Below are positions 39,301 through 47,324 of a stretch of 64,000 nt of DNA, piece by piece (the stretch's first letter is position 1; the number at the start of each line of letters is the position of its first letter). Source of the DNA: Nakazawaea peltata (lineage: Eukaryota > Ascomycota > Pichiomycetes > Alaninales > Pachysolenaceae); the NCBI GenBank assembly GCA_001599355.1, contig BCGQ01000006.1, positions 682,001-746,000 of the forward strand, written 5' to 3'. The position numbers and the translations under genes were made by a program. The notes under the pieces were generated by a model. It was not told where the DNA came from and did no database searches. It worked only from the letters and a program-made list of their open reading frames with translations.

Positions 39301-40215
39301 GATAACACCCCATTCATTGTGTCTATATTATCGAACACCAACGAGGATTGTAAGATCCATATCCGGAAACTGGCTGACTCGGTGACTATTAAGATGAAGC
39401 TATCTAAAAGTGACTACTTGATTGGGGAAGATCAATTGAATGTCGCTCTGTTGAAAAAGCTGATAAACTGCAAACCGATTTCTGACTATATTTTTCTACC
39501 TTCTTTAGAGAACGACCTCCAGTTCAAATTGTTGCCAGTCTCAAATCTGATCACCCGGTCACTTGGTAATCTTGATCGTTTATCTGTAGTTAAGTTTGTG
39601 AAGCTGGGACTCATCTATATTGGACCCAACCAACATAATGAGCAGGAATTCTTATCAAATCAGTATGGAAGTGTACTGTATAGGGAATTTCTCTCTCAGG
39701 TGGGGGAATTGGTACGACTCAAAGATGAATCTGCTTCGTATACTGCCGGCCTTGATACTGAGCAGAATATCGATGGAGAATTCCTGATCATATGGAGTGA
39801 CAAATTCAACCGTTTGGTCTTCCATACTACTACGTTGATGCCTAATGTGGACGAAAATAATATTAACAAGAAACGTCATGTAGGTAATGACTTTATTAAC
39901 ATTTATTACGATGAGAGTGGGTTTATTTTTGATTTCAACTCGATCAAGAGTCAGTTCAATTTCATCAATATTGTCATTAGTCCTGCTGGAGCAGGTTGGT
40001 ATCGTGTCAAAGTGTATCGTCGTAACAAGATTCCTCTGATTTTTGCACTGTGTCATTTCAAGTTGGTGTCACTGGAGAAATTACCGATTTTCATCAGAAA
40101 TTTGGTGTTGGTATGTCATAGTTTTAGTGATGTATGGAGTTCCGGAGGGGAGTACGTGAGCAATTGGAGTCGTAGACTGCAGCAGATAGAGCGGATTGGC
40201 GGTTTAGACGGATGA
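36310..40215 (+). CDS. TSC2: Tuberin (TSC2), RapGAP-domain GTPase activator
   Basis: The 1301-residue protein has a long helical N-terminal region, tuberin-like in layout, and a C-terminal Rap/Ran-GAP domain from about residue 1080. The key motif KKRHVGNDFINIYYDESG begins at residue 1187. N1193 in the HVGND element corresponds to the catalytic asparagine thumb (human TSC2 N1643), and IKSQFNFINIVISP follows as in tuberin. TSC2 with TSC1 stimulates GTP hydrolysis by Rheb and so restrains TORC1. S. cerevisiae has lost TSC1 and TSC2 while S. pombe keeps both. The start is the first of two adjacent ATGs. No TSC1 or RHB1 is in this window, so pathway activity is inferred. Other RapGAP families lack the long N-terminal region. 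Confidence 0.88.
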   Translation: MMRPVPGMMNMELRKRHRQSSLGLGHVFKSILESLRHQLLASRHRRLPVVINPTVVGGTEDQQLLFEQIRSSDLLIRSQLLEDLAASIQTFSISSIPEIWYASRDLLELPGLDETRIRCLELFLTCIRHDDLDSSAIRLAYYEDIVSYCRVDYDSLDLDFSRFLSCLSLLTSNGLHIHDLELHENFPIYQWLCLCMPLSVEAGCLSELVNFIKNCLHHNCDNLLNLDSSINLLAKQLIDILYKVDIPEAVVILFDLLDILLSKGLPNQLIPLILDVLCLHETVHSHLCREMAISLYSNTCFRSLTISGLCELILGSNESQVLLGAVNLVKSIVVQESSDDQIDSDLRVDMILNLLLTSHLPDQQTLLFLEFLVHHCYKLIDFYGLWFKEKYSVFEILESKDATKSSNLQDIRSVVATITKQDIVNHEELVNFYIDHDIVTGVELDFILHYLELNLISATDDFDKYLPLVIRILSSHDSNETSRLRCSELLKLNFSYKFDTKDSLESKVFRSYLFDILFKYCGSLMAGPFLVQTVILLDQLEDQDIFGQFIEKLVGLETVSVVENLCQLFVVYGFQMKSLKSEVILDHLLLLFESSLTKGSKNSFRISLVILKLFIRLRINSNGKLLVTNPSDIEGLTFLFNRNVNFDTVIDEDCEWKYPETLDFIPSDLIDVESAAITLSPHFIDRWSNLVVDIIGGTTPHFDWELYSFMWSHLCPQLSNLGIQMALGPIHRLRQIICDQLGNSATVLPTSLISKSDLQTVMIRTLTLLIAYHDQFSKSEEDQLIKSILDGISTSWEKTLIPLIHFLNLACYEIPLSVKKYLNLILIQFQTRISSLFLNAHILEFLLLLSNLPSLYSNFKLAEYKRIFGISIQFIEYCKKLQVSSETSVTSLGNSSINLDDTELDFIPSTQVITMTPMLSHYLLSLCHDVILSWWLKLNLKERGELWPFLNHNLVQQGCDAGILDFLARFSLFDSPLKIYKHMERVYETVYRWIYIGDNTPFIVSILSNTNEDCKIHIRKLADSVTIKMKLSKSDYLIGEDQLNVALLKKLINCKPISDYIFLPSLENDLQFKLLPVSNLITRSLGNLDRLSVVKFVKLGLIYIGPNQHNEQEFLSNQYGSVLYREFLSQVGELVRLKDESASYTAGLDTEQNIDGEFLIIWSDKFNRLVFHTTTLMPNVDENNINKKRHVGNDFINIYYDESGFIFDFNSIKSQFNFINIVISPAGAGWYRVKVYRRNKIPLIFALCHFKLVSLEKLPIFIRNLVLVCHSFSDVWSSGGEYVSNWSRRLQQIERIGGLDG

Positions 40216-40302
40216 TCTTATGTATGTATATAAATTGAATTGAAGATATGAAATTTCAAGGAGTCTTTTATCGGCACTAGCCACAAAAATTCAGAACATA
40301 AA

Positions 40303-40333
40303 CCCCCCAGAATAACCCCCAGAATAACCCCCC
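40303..40333 (+). repeat. C-rich tandem repeat, AGAATAACCCCC unit
   Basis: The 12-bp unit occurs at 40309-40320 and 40321-40332, preceded by six C residues. It lies just beyond the TSC2 stop. Confidence 0.7.
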
Positions 40334-40393
40334 TGCGTATTTTGCCCAAAATTACCCCCTTTAACTCTTGTCGCGTATTTCCCCCACACTCAC

Positions 40394-40401
40394 CACGTGA
40401 C
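40394..40401 (+). promoter_or_regulatory. CACGTGAC element upstream of GSF2
   Basis: This Cbf1-like core lies about 185 bp before the GSF2 ATG, a typical promoter position. Confidence 0.4.
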
Positions 40402-40526
40402 CCCACAAATTCATCAGTCCCATCAAAAGGGCCCAGCTGGGTCATTCCGAGGGGCAAAAATTTTTTTTTCGTCACCAAACGCGCGCAAACTCCAGGGCAA
40501 GCGCCCACCTCCTGTTGCGCCCCCAC

Positions 40527-40533
40527 TATAAAA
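40527..40533 (+). promoter_or_regulatory. TATA box of GSF2
   Basis: TATAAAA lies about 51-57 bp before the ATG at 40584. Confidence 0.6.
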
Positions 40534-40583
40534 CGACAAATCATCCCATAAAATGTCACTTTGATCAAGTGTTGAAGAACATA

Positions 40584-41792
40584 ATGGCGGTCAGGAAGAT
40601 GAACGAAGGCCAAGTGGCCGACAAAGTTGAGGAGGACTACGTGTTCGACGAGTTGGAAGGAAACGATGTAGATGGAATGTTGGAAATCTACGTCCGTATG
40701 AACGGTGATATGGAGAAAGACTACTGCTTCAATGTGGGCGTTAAAAGCAGATTCAGAGATTTGTATAAGATTTTTGAGGTTTTGCCAGTTCAATTGACTC
40801 CATCTGTGTTCTACTATCCTAAGCCTGAGGGATTCTATGTCAGTAGACATCCAGGATACTTGACCAGATCTGGTTCCTTGTTATTTGGTTACGACTCTGA
40901 CAAGGAGAAGTATTTGGAGCTGGTCGATGATGAAGACATCATCAGTGACAAATGCTGGCCTGGTCAATTGGTCTTGCCAAGATGGAAAATGAACAACAAT
41001 AGGTTGATGGCTGCCTTGTCTGTGTTGGGTGCTTGGCTTTATACTGATTTGCCTGACTTTATTTCACCAACTCCAGGAATTTGTTTGACTAACCAGATCT
41101 CTCGTTTGGGAAGTTATCTTCTGATTGAATATCTTCATAATGAGAGATTACTGGCTGATTTAATGAGTGAGGTCAATGCCGAGTATGCTATTTGGTCTCA
41201 ATTGCTGTTCTTTGTAATGCATTTCGTCAAGGTTTCGATCGTATTCTTGATCTTCTACTTGGGTATTTTCAACCCATACAAATTCAATTGGAATCCATTT
41301 GCCAAACTGCAAGTTGCTCAAGAGGTCACCAGAGAACAATTGGTTGAGATCGGTTGGACCTCAGCTCGTAGAGCCAACATTGATGAATTCAAAGAATTCT
41401 ACCATAAATACAGAGTTAATAAGGCTGGTGGATTAGTCTTGGCCAACAGAGCTGGTGTCTTCAACGAATTGAAAATGTCTGGAACCGAATTGAAAGATGG
41501 TGAAGGTTTCTCAACTAAATTGCCGACCTCCGAAGATGACAAGGGAGCCAATTCGATCACTTTAGCCAAGATGCGTAAATTGGACGAATTCAAATTAAAC
41601 TACGACTACATTGCCACCATTGGAGAACTGTTTGAAAAACAATTAGCTGATGCCGAAAACCCAACCGATGCTATCAAGAAATTCAGAATGTATGGCCCAA
41701 TGGAATTGCCAGAAGAGGTCAAAGATATCGTATTAAATAGAATTGAGGCCGATTTCCCCTCGGTTCTGCAGCTTTTGACTAAAAAAGACTAA
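40584..41792 (+). CDS. GSF2: ER membrane protein Gsf2
   Basis: The protein has 402 residues (S. cerevisiae Gsf2 403). Shared blocks are MLEIYVRMNGDMEKDY, FYVSRHPGYLTRSGSLLF, CWPGQLVLPRWK, WLYTDLPDFISPTPGICLTNQ and FFVMHFVKVSI. The last begins a membrane segment around residues 215-233. Gsf2 is an ER chaperone-like factor that helps hexose transporters such as Hxt1 leave the ER, and its loss disturbs glucose signalling. The open frame extends to 40515 without ATG; the ATG at 40584 follows a TATA box at a normal distance. In S. cerevisiae GSF2 is next to RSE1 and AIM32, which lie a few genes downstream here. The two N-terminal dozen residues differ from S. cerevisiae. Confidence 0.93.
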   Translation: MAVRKMNEGQVADKVEEDYVFDELEGNDVDGMLEIYVRMNGDMEKDYCFNVGVKSRFRDLYKIFEVLPVQLTPSVFYYPKPEGFYVSRHPGYLTRSGSLLFGYDSDKEKYLELVDDEDIISDKCWPGQLVLPRWKMNNNRLMAALSVLGAWLYTDLPDFISPTPGICLTNQISRLGSYLLIEYLHNERLLADLMSEVNAEYAIWSQLLFFVMHFVKVSIVFLIFYLGIFNPYKFNWNPFAKLQVAQEVTREQLVEIGWTSARRANIDEFKEFYHKYRVNKAGGLVLANRAGVFNELKMSGTELKDGEGFSTKLPTSEDDKGANSITLAKMRKLDEFKLNYDYIATIGELFEKQLADAENPTDAIKKFRMYGPMELPEEVKDIVLNRIEADFPSVLQLLTKKD

Positions 41793-41906
41793 TAAAATCT
41801 CTTGTCCATGCACCCCGTAGTCCTTGCTCGGCTTTAATGGCTGAGTATTTCCCTTTCGGATCAACTCCCCCATCTTTTTCCAGCCGGTTGTGTTTTGCTG
41901 ACGGGC

Positions 41907-41914
41907 TATAAAAA
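41907..41914 (+). promoter_or_regulatory. TATA box of the SMP-30 family gene
   Basis: TATAAAAA lies 51-58 bp before the ATG at 41965. It favours that start over the frame edge at 41926, which has no ATG. Confidence 0.6.
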
Positions 41915-41964
41915 GTGACCAAGTCGTGCTCCAATGGAAAGAATTGAATGACAAGCCAGCCATA

Positions 41965-42957
41965 ATGAAGACTACTGTCATCTCCGAACCATTCTTGAAC
42001 TTCCCAAAATCCCGTCTTTCTGAGGGTCCTACTTACAATCCTGTCGACAACTCGTTGTTGTGGGTTGACATCATCGCCCAAGAGATCCATCGTGTGTTCT
42101 TACCGATTACCGGTGAGCAAGAGGGCGATTTTTCCGCCGATAACATGAAAGAGATCATCAATAGTCATGAAGTGCTCAAAGTTCCTGGCCCTGTCGGTGT
42201 AATTGGCTTAACTAAGAACCCAAATGTTTATGTTTGCGGTTGCGATAATGGTGTTCTGGTAGTCGACTTCAGTACTGGTTCTTTCGAGTACAAGCTGGAA
42301 TTCCCAACCGACGTGCATGACCCATCCATCTACAGATCCAATGATGGTAGTGTCGACCCTCACGGTAACTTCTGGGTTGGTACTATGATCAATTTCAAGC
42401 AACCTGGTCCTCCAGAAGGTGGTTCTTTGTACAGAGTCAACACCGATCTTACTGTCGATACTATGATCGCCGGTGGTTGTAAAATTCCAAACGGAATCCT
42501 GTGGCTCAACGGTAAGATGTATTGGACCGATAGTTTAACTTTTACTATCTGGAAATTCGATTATGACCTGAAGACAGGCCTGATCTCCAACAGACAACCT
42601 CACATCAACATCAAGGATCACGTCAAAGGTTTTGACAGCCCAGAACCAGACGGATTTGTCATGACCGAATCCGGAGATATCTTGACTGCTGTCTTCTCTA
42701 CTTCCAGAATTTATAGATTTAACATTGAGGGTGAATTGATCGAAGAATTTGTCTTCCCTGCTAAGAGAATCACCTGCCCAACTTTAGGAGGAGAACATTT
42801 CAACGAGATGTACGTTACTAGTGCTGATTTGCACTTGGATGATCCTGATAAGGTCGACAGTGAACAACCAGAGGACTACGGAGGAGCTATTTTCAGAGTT
42901 GTCTTGGATAGATCTGTCAAGGGACAGCCAAAGAATATTTGGGGTGGACTGATTTAA
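41965..42957 (+). CDS. SMP-30/gluconolactonase/regucalcin family protein
   Basis: The protein has 330 residues with the six-bladed propeller pattern of the SMP-30 family. RLSEGPTYNP carries the first metal-binding Glu. NDGSVDPHGNFWVGTM contains the conserved Asn/Asp region, and PNGILW is followed later by GGEHFNEMYVTSA. Family members are metal-dependent lactonases; human regucalcin acts on gluconolactone and squid DFPase on phosphotriesters. The S. cerevisiae counterpart is probably YBR053C, whose substrate is not known. A sugar-lactone substrate is a family-based guess. The first ATG in the frame is at 41965, with TATAAAAA about 50 bp upstream. It lies between GSF2 on the same strand and HIT1, with which it converges. 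No signal peptide is seen, so it is likely cytosolic. Confidence 0.9.
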   Translation: MKTTVISEPFLNFPKSRLSEGPTYNPVDNSLLWVDIIAQEIHRVFLPITGEQEGDFSADNMKEIINSHEVLKVPGPVGVIGLTKNPNVYVCGCDNGVLVVDFSTGSFEYKLEFPTDVHDPSIYRSNDGSVDPHGNFWVGTMINFKQPGPPEGGSLYRVNTDLTVDTMIAGGCKIPNGILWLNGKMYWTDSLTFTIWKFDYDLKTGLISNRQPHINIKDHVKGFDSPEPDGFVMTESGDILTAVFSTSRIYRFNIEGELIEEFVFPAKRITCPTLGGEHFNEMYVTSADLHLDDPDKVDSEQPEDYGGAIFRVVLDRSVKGQPKNIWGGLI

Positions 42958-43050
42958 ATAGATTAATTTAATTATGTGATTAAATATTTGTAGGTCATGC
43001 AAAATTAATTGTATGTGTATTCTGATCCATTCTGATTCCTGTGCTGTCAG

Positions 43051-43598
43051 TCATCCAAGTAATTGAATGACGCGACTGCAAAACTCCTCCACAAGTTCGT
43101 TCTGTTCGAGCCCCTTTTCGCGTAGATTAGTCAATTTTTTATTCAGAATATCCATTCTTCCTTCTTTACTATATTCGTTCGATAACGAGACTTCATGCAT
43201 AATGTCGTAAATGACTGAAAGATGAAACTGGAGAGCCGGTTGTTTGAGAAGGAACTGCAATTTCTCGTCAGAGAGAATATTGGTTAGGATATTTTCTTGA
43301 TCTCCATTATTTTGAGAGTCATTTCCAATCACTTTCGCTGATCCGTTAATTTGTGATTCACCTGTTATCACTGGTCCCTTTTGCTCTTCTGTATCTGTGT
43401 CTTCCTTCTCCTCTACCTTCTCTTCTACCTTCTCCTCATGCACATGCTTCTCATCCTTATAACAAACAAGAGAACAACTGCTTACTGTTAGTAACCATAG
43501 CACCAAAAACGCAACAACTTGACGACTTACTATCTTACCCCGCACTTGGGACACTTATACTTGAACTCATTCTCATGACACACCTCACACTTGACCAT
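43051..43598 (-). CDS. HIT1: Box C/D snoRNP assembly factor Hit1 (zf-HIT), one intron
   Basis: Exon 1 is 43531-43598 and exon 2 is 43051-43477. Joined, they give 164 residues, exactly the length of S. cerevisiae Hit1. The intron splits codon 23 (Tyr) inside the zinc finger. Only the spliced reading completes the zf-HIT ligand series C4, C7, C16, C19, C24, C28, H34 and H36, in the sequence VRYCSLVCYKDEKHVHEE. The unspliced frame from 43554 lacks half the finger. The C-terminal helical segment (LQFLLKQPALQFHLSVIYDIM) matches Hit1. Hit1 binds Rsa1 and helps the R2TP machinery assemble box C/D snoRNPs. A GTCACGTGAC palindrome lies about 90 bp upstream. EAT1/IMO32-like lies 132 bp further on the same strand. 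Confidence 0.93.
43478..43530 (-). other. HIT1 intron (53 nt)
   Basis: The 5' site is GTAAGT, the branch point is TACTAAC (43487-43493), and the 3' site is CAG, only 9 nt after the branch box. A GTAAGA a few bases earlier is a less likely donor because it breaks the zinc finger. Confidence 0.9.
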
Positions 43599-43684
43599 TC
43601 TGAACCACTTCTGTCACTTCGGAACATCCTCTTCGCCTACAACAGAAATCTACTAGTGAAAAAATTTAGTGTCACAAACTTTGG

Positions 43685-43694
43685 GTCACGTGAC
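43685..43694. promoter_or_regulatory. Cbf1-like palindrome GTCACGTGAC upstream of HIT1
   Basis: It is identical to the 10-mer at 8333-8342 and lies 87-96 bp upstream of the HIT1 ATG, between HIT1 and the hydrolase stop. Confidence 0.5.
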
Positions 43695-43730
43695 TCGATG
43701 AGTGAAATGCATAAAAGGGGCTCTATTTTT

Positions 43731-44654
43731 CTATAAATGCGATTCTATAAAAGATACGACGGCATCATTGAACTGCTTATTCTGTTCTGAGATAATCCAG
43801 TGCCCACAGTCAAACTCCATGACTTCGTTTTTCGGGAAAATCGATTTGAATGGCTCATACCTGCCAACAAATGGCGATTGTAGAGCTTTCACCAAGAGGG
43901 CAGGACCCTCATTCCAAGTCAAATCTTCACCAAAATCCCAACCAGCTACATTGTCTAAGTTATCAATTAAGATTTTGAGTGGGATCTGACTTTTAATCTC
44001 CAGAACTTTTTGATGCACCTGTTGTTCCTTTTGGCTTGTTATATGCAAATTGCTGAGCATGAACATCCGTACCAGCTTAGAAGGTTCTACCTCACTCAAA
44101 ATATAGTCCAGTTTCTCCATCGAATCTACACTTTTGTTCAGGAGGATCCTTTGTAAACCTTGTAATCGTACTTTGAATTGGGCAAACTCTTGGACAGTAT
44201 CAGGATCAGTAGTTAATTCCGGGGAATTGTCAACGGAGACCACAGCAGAAACAAATCCCTGCGGTCTCCTTAAAGGTATCAGCATTGCCACTTTGGCCCC
44301 CATCGAGTGACCAATCACAATGGGTCTGTCTAGTTTCTGATCGATAATGAATTGTTCAACATCGGCCAGCATGGATGGGTAGTCGTGACGATTGGAATGT
44401 GGACTCTCACCATGGTTTCTCAAATCCAATGTATAAACATCTGTATTTAACAGTTTCAGAATATGACGCAGCGAAGCCCTGTTATTCTTTTTGTTTCCAC
44501 AGAAACCATGTAAGAATACGACATCGGGATAAGAACGCCCTGTAGTCACAGTCAGTTTAGATGCAAATTTCTGGAACGAGAGCGGAACGGTATCGATTGC
44601 CAATGAAAAGGCTTCTTCAATATTCCTTCTAGTGCTGTAGTTTCTGAAGAACAT
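43731..44654 (-). CDS. Alpha/beta hydrolase of the EAT1/IMO32 (ABHD11-like) family
   Basis: The protein has 307 residues. A short basic N-terminus (MFFRNYSTRR) suits mitochondrial targeting. The alpha/beta hydrolase core has an FLHGFCGNKKNNR oxyanion region, DLRNHGES, nucleophile S117 in GHSMG, D142 in VDNSP and H285 in DCGHW. These line up with the Ser-Asp-His triad described for Wickerhamomyces anomalus Eat1 (S121, D145, H295). Eat1 transfers acetyl from acetyl-CoA to ethanol to form ethyl acetate in mitochondria, and it can also hydrolyse the thioester. Its paralogue Imo32 is of unclear function. Sequence alone does not tell me which branch this is. It lies upstream of HIT1 on the same strand, with 132 bp between. 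Confidence 0.9.
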   Translation of the reverse strand: MFFRNYSTRRNIEEAFSLAIDTVPLSFQKFASKLTVTTGRSYPDVVFLHGFCGNKKNNRASLRHILKLLNTDVYTLDLRNHGESPHSNRHDYPSMLADVEQFIIDQKLDRPIVIGHSMGAKVAMLIPLRRPQGFVSAVVSVDNSPELTTDPDTVQEFAQFKVRLQGLQRILLNKSVDSMEKLDYILSEVEPSKLVRMFMLSNLHITSQKEQQVHQKVLEIKSQIPLKILIDNLDNVAGWDFGEDLTWNEGPALLVKALQSPFVGRYEPFKSIFPKNEVMEFDCGHWIISEQNKQFNDAVVSFIESHL

Positions 44655-45340
44655 ACTGAGACAACAGATATTTCCACTGGACCCACACTTGACCTCGACT
44701 TCAGATCTAGTCTGAATTTGGAAATCTCCAACTTCTCATAAGTGATATTTTGCTAAAAAAGGACCCCCTGAAGAAGATCTTCTTGGCAAACGAGATAAGA
44801 AACTGAAAATGCGAATTTTATGATGAGAAGTGAACTGAATAGAACGAAGTGCCAAGACAATAACTGTAATGATCTCATTCCATCGCAGATTATCGGCTTC
44901 CAAGAAAACAAGCTTTTTGTAACTGTCATTCACACAATCGTCTACTCAGTCTAGTCATTAATTATATCAGATATATCTTATAAAAATTACTATCACGGAA
45001 CCGAAGATGAAAACAATACAATTCATCATTTAGTTAGGCTTCAAAGATGTTTAAGCATCAGTATCCCATTGATAACTGATCAGGACCCTTGTCTTCCCCT
45101 CATTGATGACCCCTTTTTCACGGCTCCGAACTATTTACCGCTCATGGCTGATCACGATTTCGTATTGTGCTGCAACTTCGCTCCCGAATCTCTGTAATGC
45201 TGAGCCGCACAGAATAGAACCCTGCGGGAGCAGAATTCAGTTTAGTAACGCAGATCTGGGGTAGGAGATATAAATAGCTGGACGTTTGGACCTTCAATTT
45301 CATCAAGCCAGACCTTGTACTGAATTTCAATCAATTCATC
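44655..45340. other. Divergent promoter region, hydrolase and methyltransferase
   Basis: No gene is seen. The only clear element is a TATA box (45269-45276) for the methyltransferase. Confidence 0.5.
45269..45276 (+). promoter_or_regulatory. TATA box of the TMT1/CRG1-like gene
   Basis: TATAAATA lies about 65-72 bp before the ATG at 45341. Confidence 0.6.
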
Positions 45341-46195
45341 ATGTCGGCCTTCTCTCATCAAAAGTTCAATGCCAGTGGTTACGCTTCATTCCGTCCAACT
45401 TATGACCAAGACTTCTTCAAGACTATGTTGGCAAAGTTGGATTCTTCCAACAAGTCTCGTTTAGCAGTTGATATTGGTTGTGGTACAGGACAACTGACTA
45501 CAAAATTATCTCCTCTTTTTGAGAAGGTCATCGGTACTGATTTATCATCTACAATGGTCGAACAGGCCAAGAAAAAGAAGACCGAAGCTACCGCCAATAT
45601 TGAATACTTCACCTCACCAGCTGAATCGTTACCATTTGTTGAATCTGGATCTGTCGATTTGGTAACTTGTGGACAACTGTGCCATTGGTTTGAGCACAAA
45701 AAATGGTTCGACGAGATGTACCGTATCTTGCACCCTGGAGCTTACTTACTCTATTTCGGATACTCAGATCCTTCCTTGACGTCAGAAAGCACTGAAATCA
45801 ACCAACTCTTGGATGAGATATCTTACGGGAAAAATTGGCTCGGACCTTACTGGGAACAACCGGGACGTAACATTGTTCGTAACCTTTTACGCGAAGTGGA
45901 TGACAAGATGCCAAAAAGTAAGTTCAAACTATTAGAAGCTGCTAAATACGAGGGTAAAGGCTCTGATCCAATTGCTTTGAAGATTGAGCTGCAAATGAAG
46001 TTCGGTGATTTCATCGACTATATGCGCACCTGGTCAAGTCTCCACAACTATCTTCAACTGCACGACCAAACCGATGGTGGTGCTGCTTTCCTCAAGACGG
46101 TAGAAAAAGAATTCCACTCTAAGCTGGGATGGAACTTAGACAAGCAGCTTACTGTCGCCTGGAAGACCTGCTACACTCTTGCGAGAAGGATTTGA
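45341..46195 (+). CDS. SAM-dependent methyltransferase, TMT1/CRG1 type
   Basis: The protein has 284 residues. The class I methyltransferase motif I is VDIGCGTGQLT (residues 43-53). An acidic residue closes strand 2 in IGTDLSSTMV, followed by the SAESLPF-like post-II region and CGQLCHWFEHKKWFDEMYRIL. This layout is that of S. cerevisiae Tmt1 (trans-aconitate 3-methyltransferase, 299 residues) and Crg1 (cantharidin methyltransferase, 291). Both methylate small carboxylated molecules with S-adenosylmethionine in the cytosol. I cannot tell the two apart here. The TATA box upstream suggests an inducible gene. AIM32 follows on the same strand after 164 bp. Confidence 0.88.
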   Translation: MSAFSHQKFNASGYASFRPTYDQDFFKTMLAKLDSSNKSRLAVDIGCGTGQLTTKLSPLFEKVIGTDLSSTMVEQAKKKKTEATANIEYFTSPAESLPFVESGSVDLVTCGQLCHWFEHKKWFDEMYRILHPGAYLLYFGYSDPSLTSESTEINQLLDEISYGKNWLGPYWEQPGRNIVRNLLREVDDKMPKSKFKLLEAAKYEGKGSDPIALKIELQMKFGDFIDYMRTWSSLHNYLQLHDQTDGGAAFLKTVEKEFHSKLGWNLDKQLTVAWKTCYTLARRI

Positions 46196-46300
46196 TCCCC
46201 TCGGCATCTCATCGGTGATTGCCCTCTATTTCCTATTACGGAAGATATCTCCGAGCCGTAAACGAAAAATTTAGAGAGGCTTACATATTGTTAAGTAGAG

Positions 46301-46310
46301 TATAAATAAA
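46301..46310 (+). promoter_or_regulatory. TATA box of AIM32
   Basis: TATAAATAAA lies about 50-59 bp before the ATG at 46360. Confidence 0.6.
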
Positions 46311-46359
46311 CAAGCAAAGTCTTGTGTCCAGTTGTAGTTCAGAGGGGCGTAGAGGCGAA

Positions 46360-47226
46360 ATGTTGATGAGATCAGTGACTCCCCAATGGAAGCGTCATTT
46401 TAGCAGTACGCTCTGGAGGCTGAAATCGATGAGTTTGGACCCGATCGGAGCCTCTTTTGTTCCGAAATGCCCAGCCCCTTCGTATGACACAGGGTGCACC
46501 TACTGTGAGATCGAGTTCCCTGAGGATAAGCCAATTGACTACGAGAGACAGTTGCTAGGGTCCAAAGTCACAATCTGGAAGCATATTTTAGTTTTGACTG
46601 ACACTAAACCGGAAGACTGGAAGTCTAAAATCGAAACTGACAAATCCACATTGGTCTCAAGCATGCTGAAATATAGAAGATCAATTATGTCTCCATATCA
46701 CCCTTTCCTGGTGTCACAGGTGCATGTTTTGGGCCAGGATTCCGATAAGAGTCTGGATACTATCAAAATGTTGCTCTATCCGGACAATAAGATGATCGAA
46801 GTGAGTAAAGATTTGATCCAAGATGACGCTGCCGTTGAATCAATGATTAGAACATTTTTAGTACCAAAAGAAGGAGAAGAAGAGACTAAAGAAACAGTCG
46901 ACAGCCGTTTTAAAGTATCAGACAATAATAGAGAATTAGTCGTCGTTTGTGGACATACCCAAAGAGATATCAGATGTGGATTATTAGCACCCCCAATTAC
47001 ACTGGAATTCCAAAAAGTATTCCAAGACAAATCCATCGATAATTGTGATATCGGGATCATCTCCCATATCGGTGGGCATCTGTTCGCAGGAAACGTAATT
47101 TATTTCAATGGAAATGGCCAATCGATCTGGTACGGCCGTGTATTTCCTCGGAACGTCCAAGGAATCGTTGAAGAAACTATCCAAAAAGGGAATATTATAG
47201 AAGAATTGTTCCGAGGATCTCCATAG
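46360..47226 (+). CDS. AIM32: Mitochondrial thioredoxin-like Fe-S protein Aim32
   Basis: The protein has 288 residues from the ATG at 46360; the frame is open to 46324 but without ATG. A second ATG follows two codons later. The N-terminus (RSVTPQWKRHFSSTLWR) is a good mitochondrial presequence. The sucrase/ferredoxin-like fold is marked by CPAPSYDTGCTYCE near residue 30, CGHTQRDIRCG around 200 and SHIGGHLFAGNV around 235. These contain the Cys and His residues expected to bind a [2Fe-2S] cluster. Aim32 acts in the matrix and intermembrane space in redox quality control of imported proteins. It converges with RSE1 with 98 bp between stop codons, exactly the S. cerevisiae arrangement (YML050W/YML049C), which supports the call. 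Confidence 0.9.
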   Translation: MLMRSVTPQWKRHFSSTLWRLKSMSLDPIGASFVPKCPAPSYDTGCTYCEIEFPEDKPIDYERQLLGSKVTIWKHILVLTDTKPEDWKSKIETDKSTLVSSMLKYRRSIMSPYHPFLVSQVHVLGQDSDKSLDTIKMLLYPDNKMIEVSKDLIQDDAAVESMIRTFLVPKEGEEETKETVDSRFKVSDNNRELVVVCGHTQRDIRCGLLAPPITLEFQKVFQDKSIDNCDIGIISHIGGHLFAGNVIYFNGNGQSIWYGRVFPRNVQGIVEETIQKGNIIEELFRGSP

Positions 47227-47324
47227 CAACGGCCCTATCTTGTATATATTACATAATATTTATTACACAGAGGTTACCCCTCACATATCTATTTATACAT
47301 CAACCACATGCCCCAAAATACCCC

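Larger units (their letters stand above)
40216..40583. other. Intergenic region TSC2-GSF2
   Basis: No gene is seen. It contains a C-rich tandem repeat (40303-40333), a CACGTGAC element (40394-40401), and a TATA box (40527-40533) about 50 bp before the GSF2 start. Confidence 0.55.
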
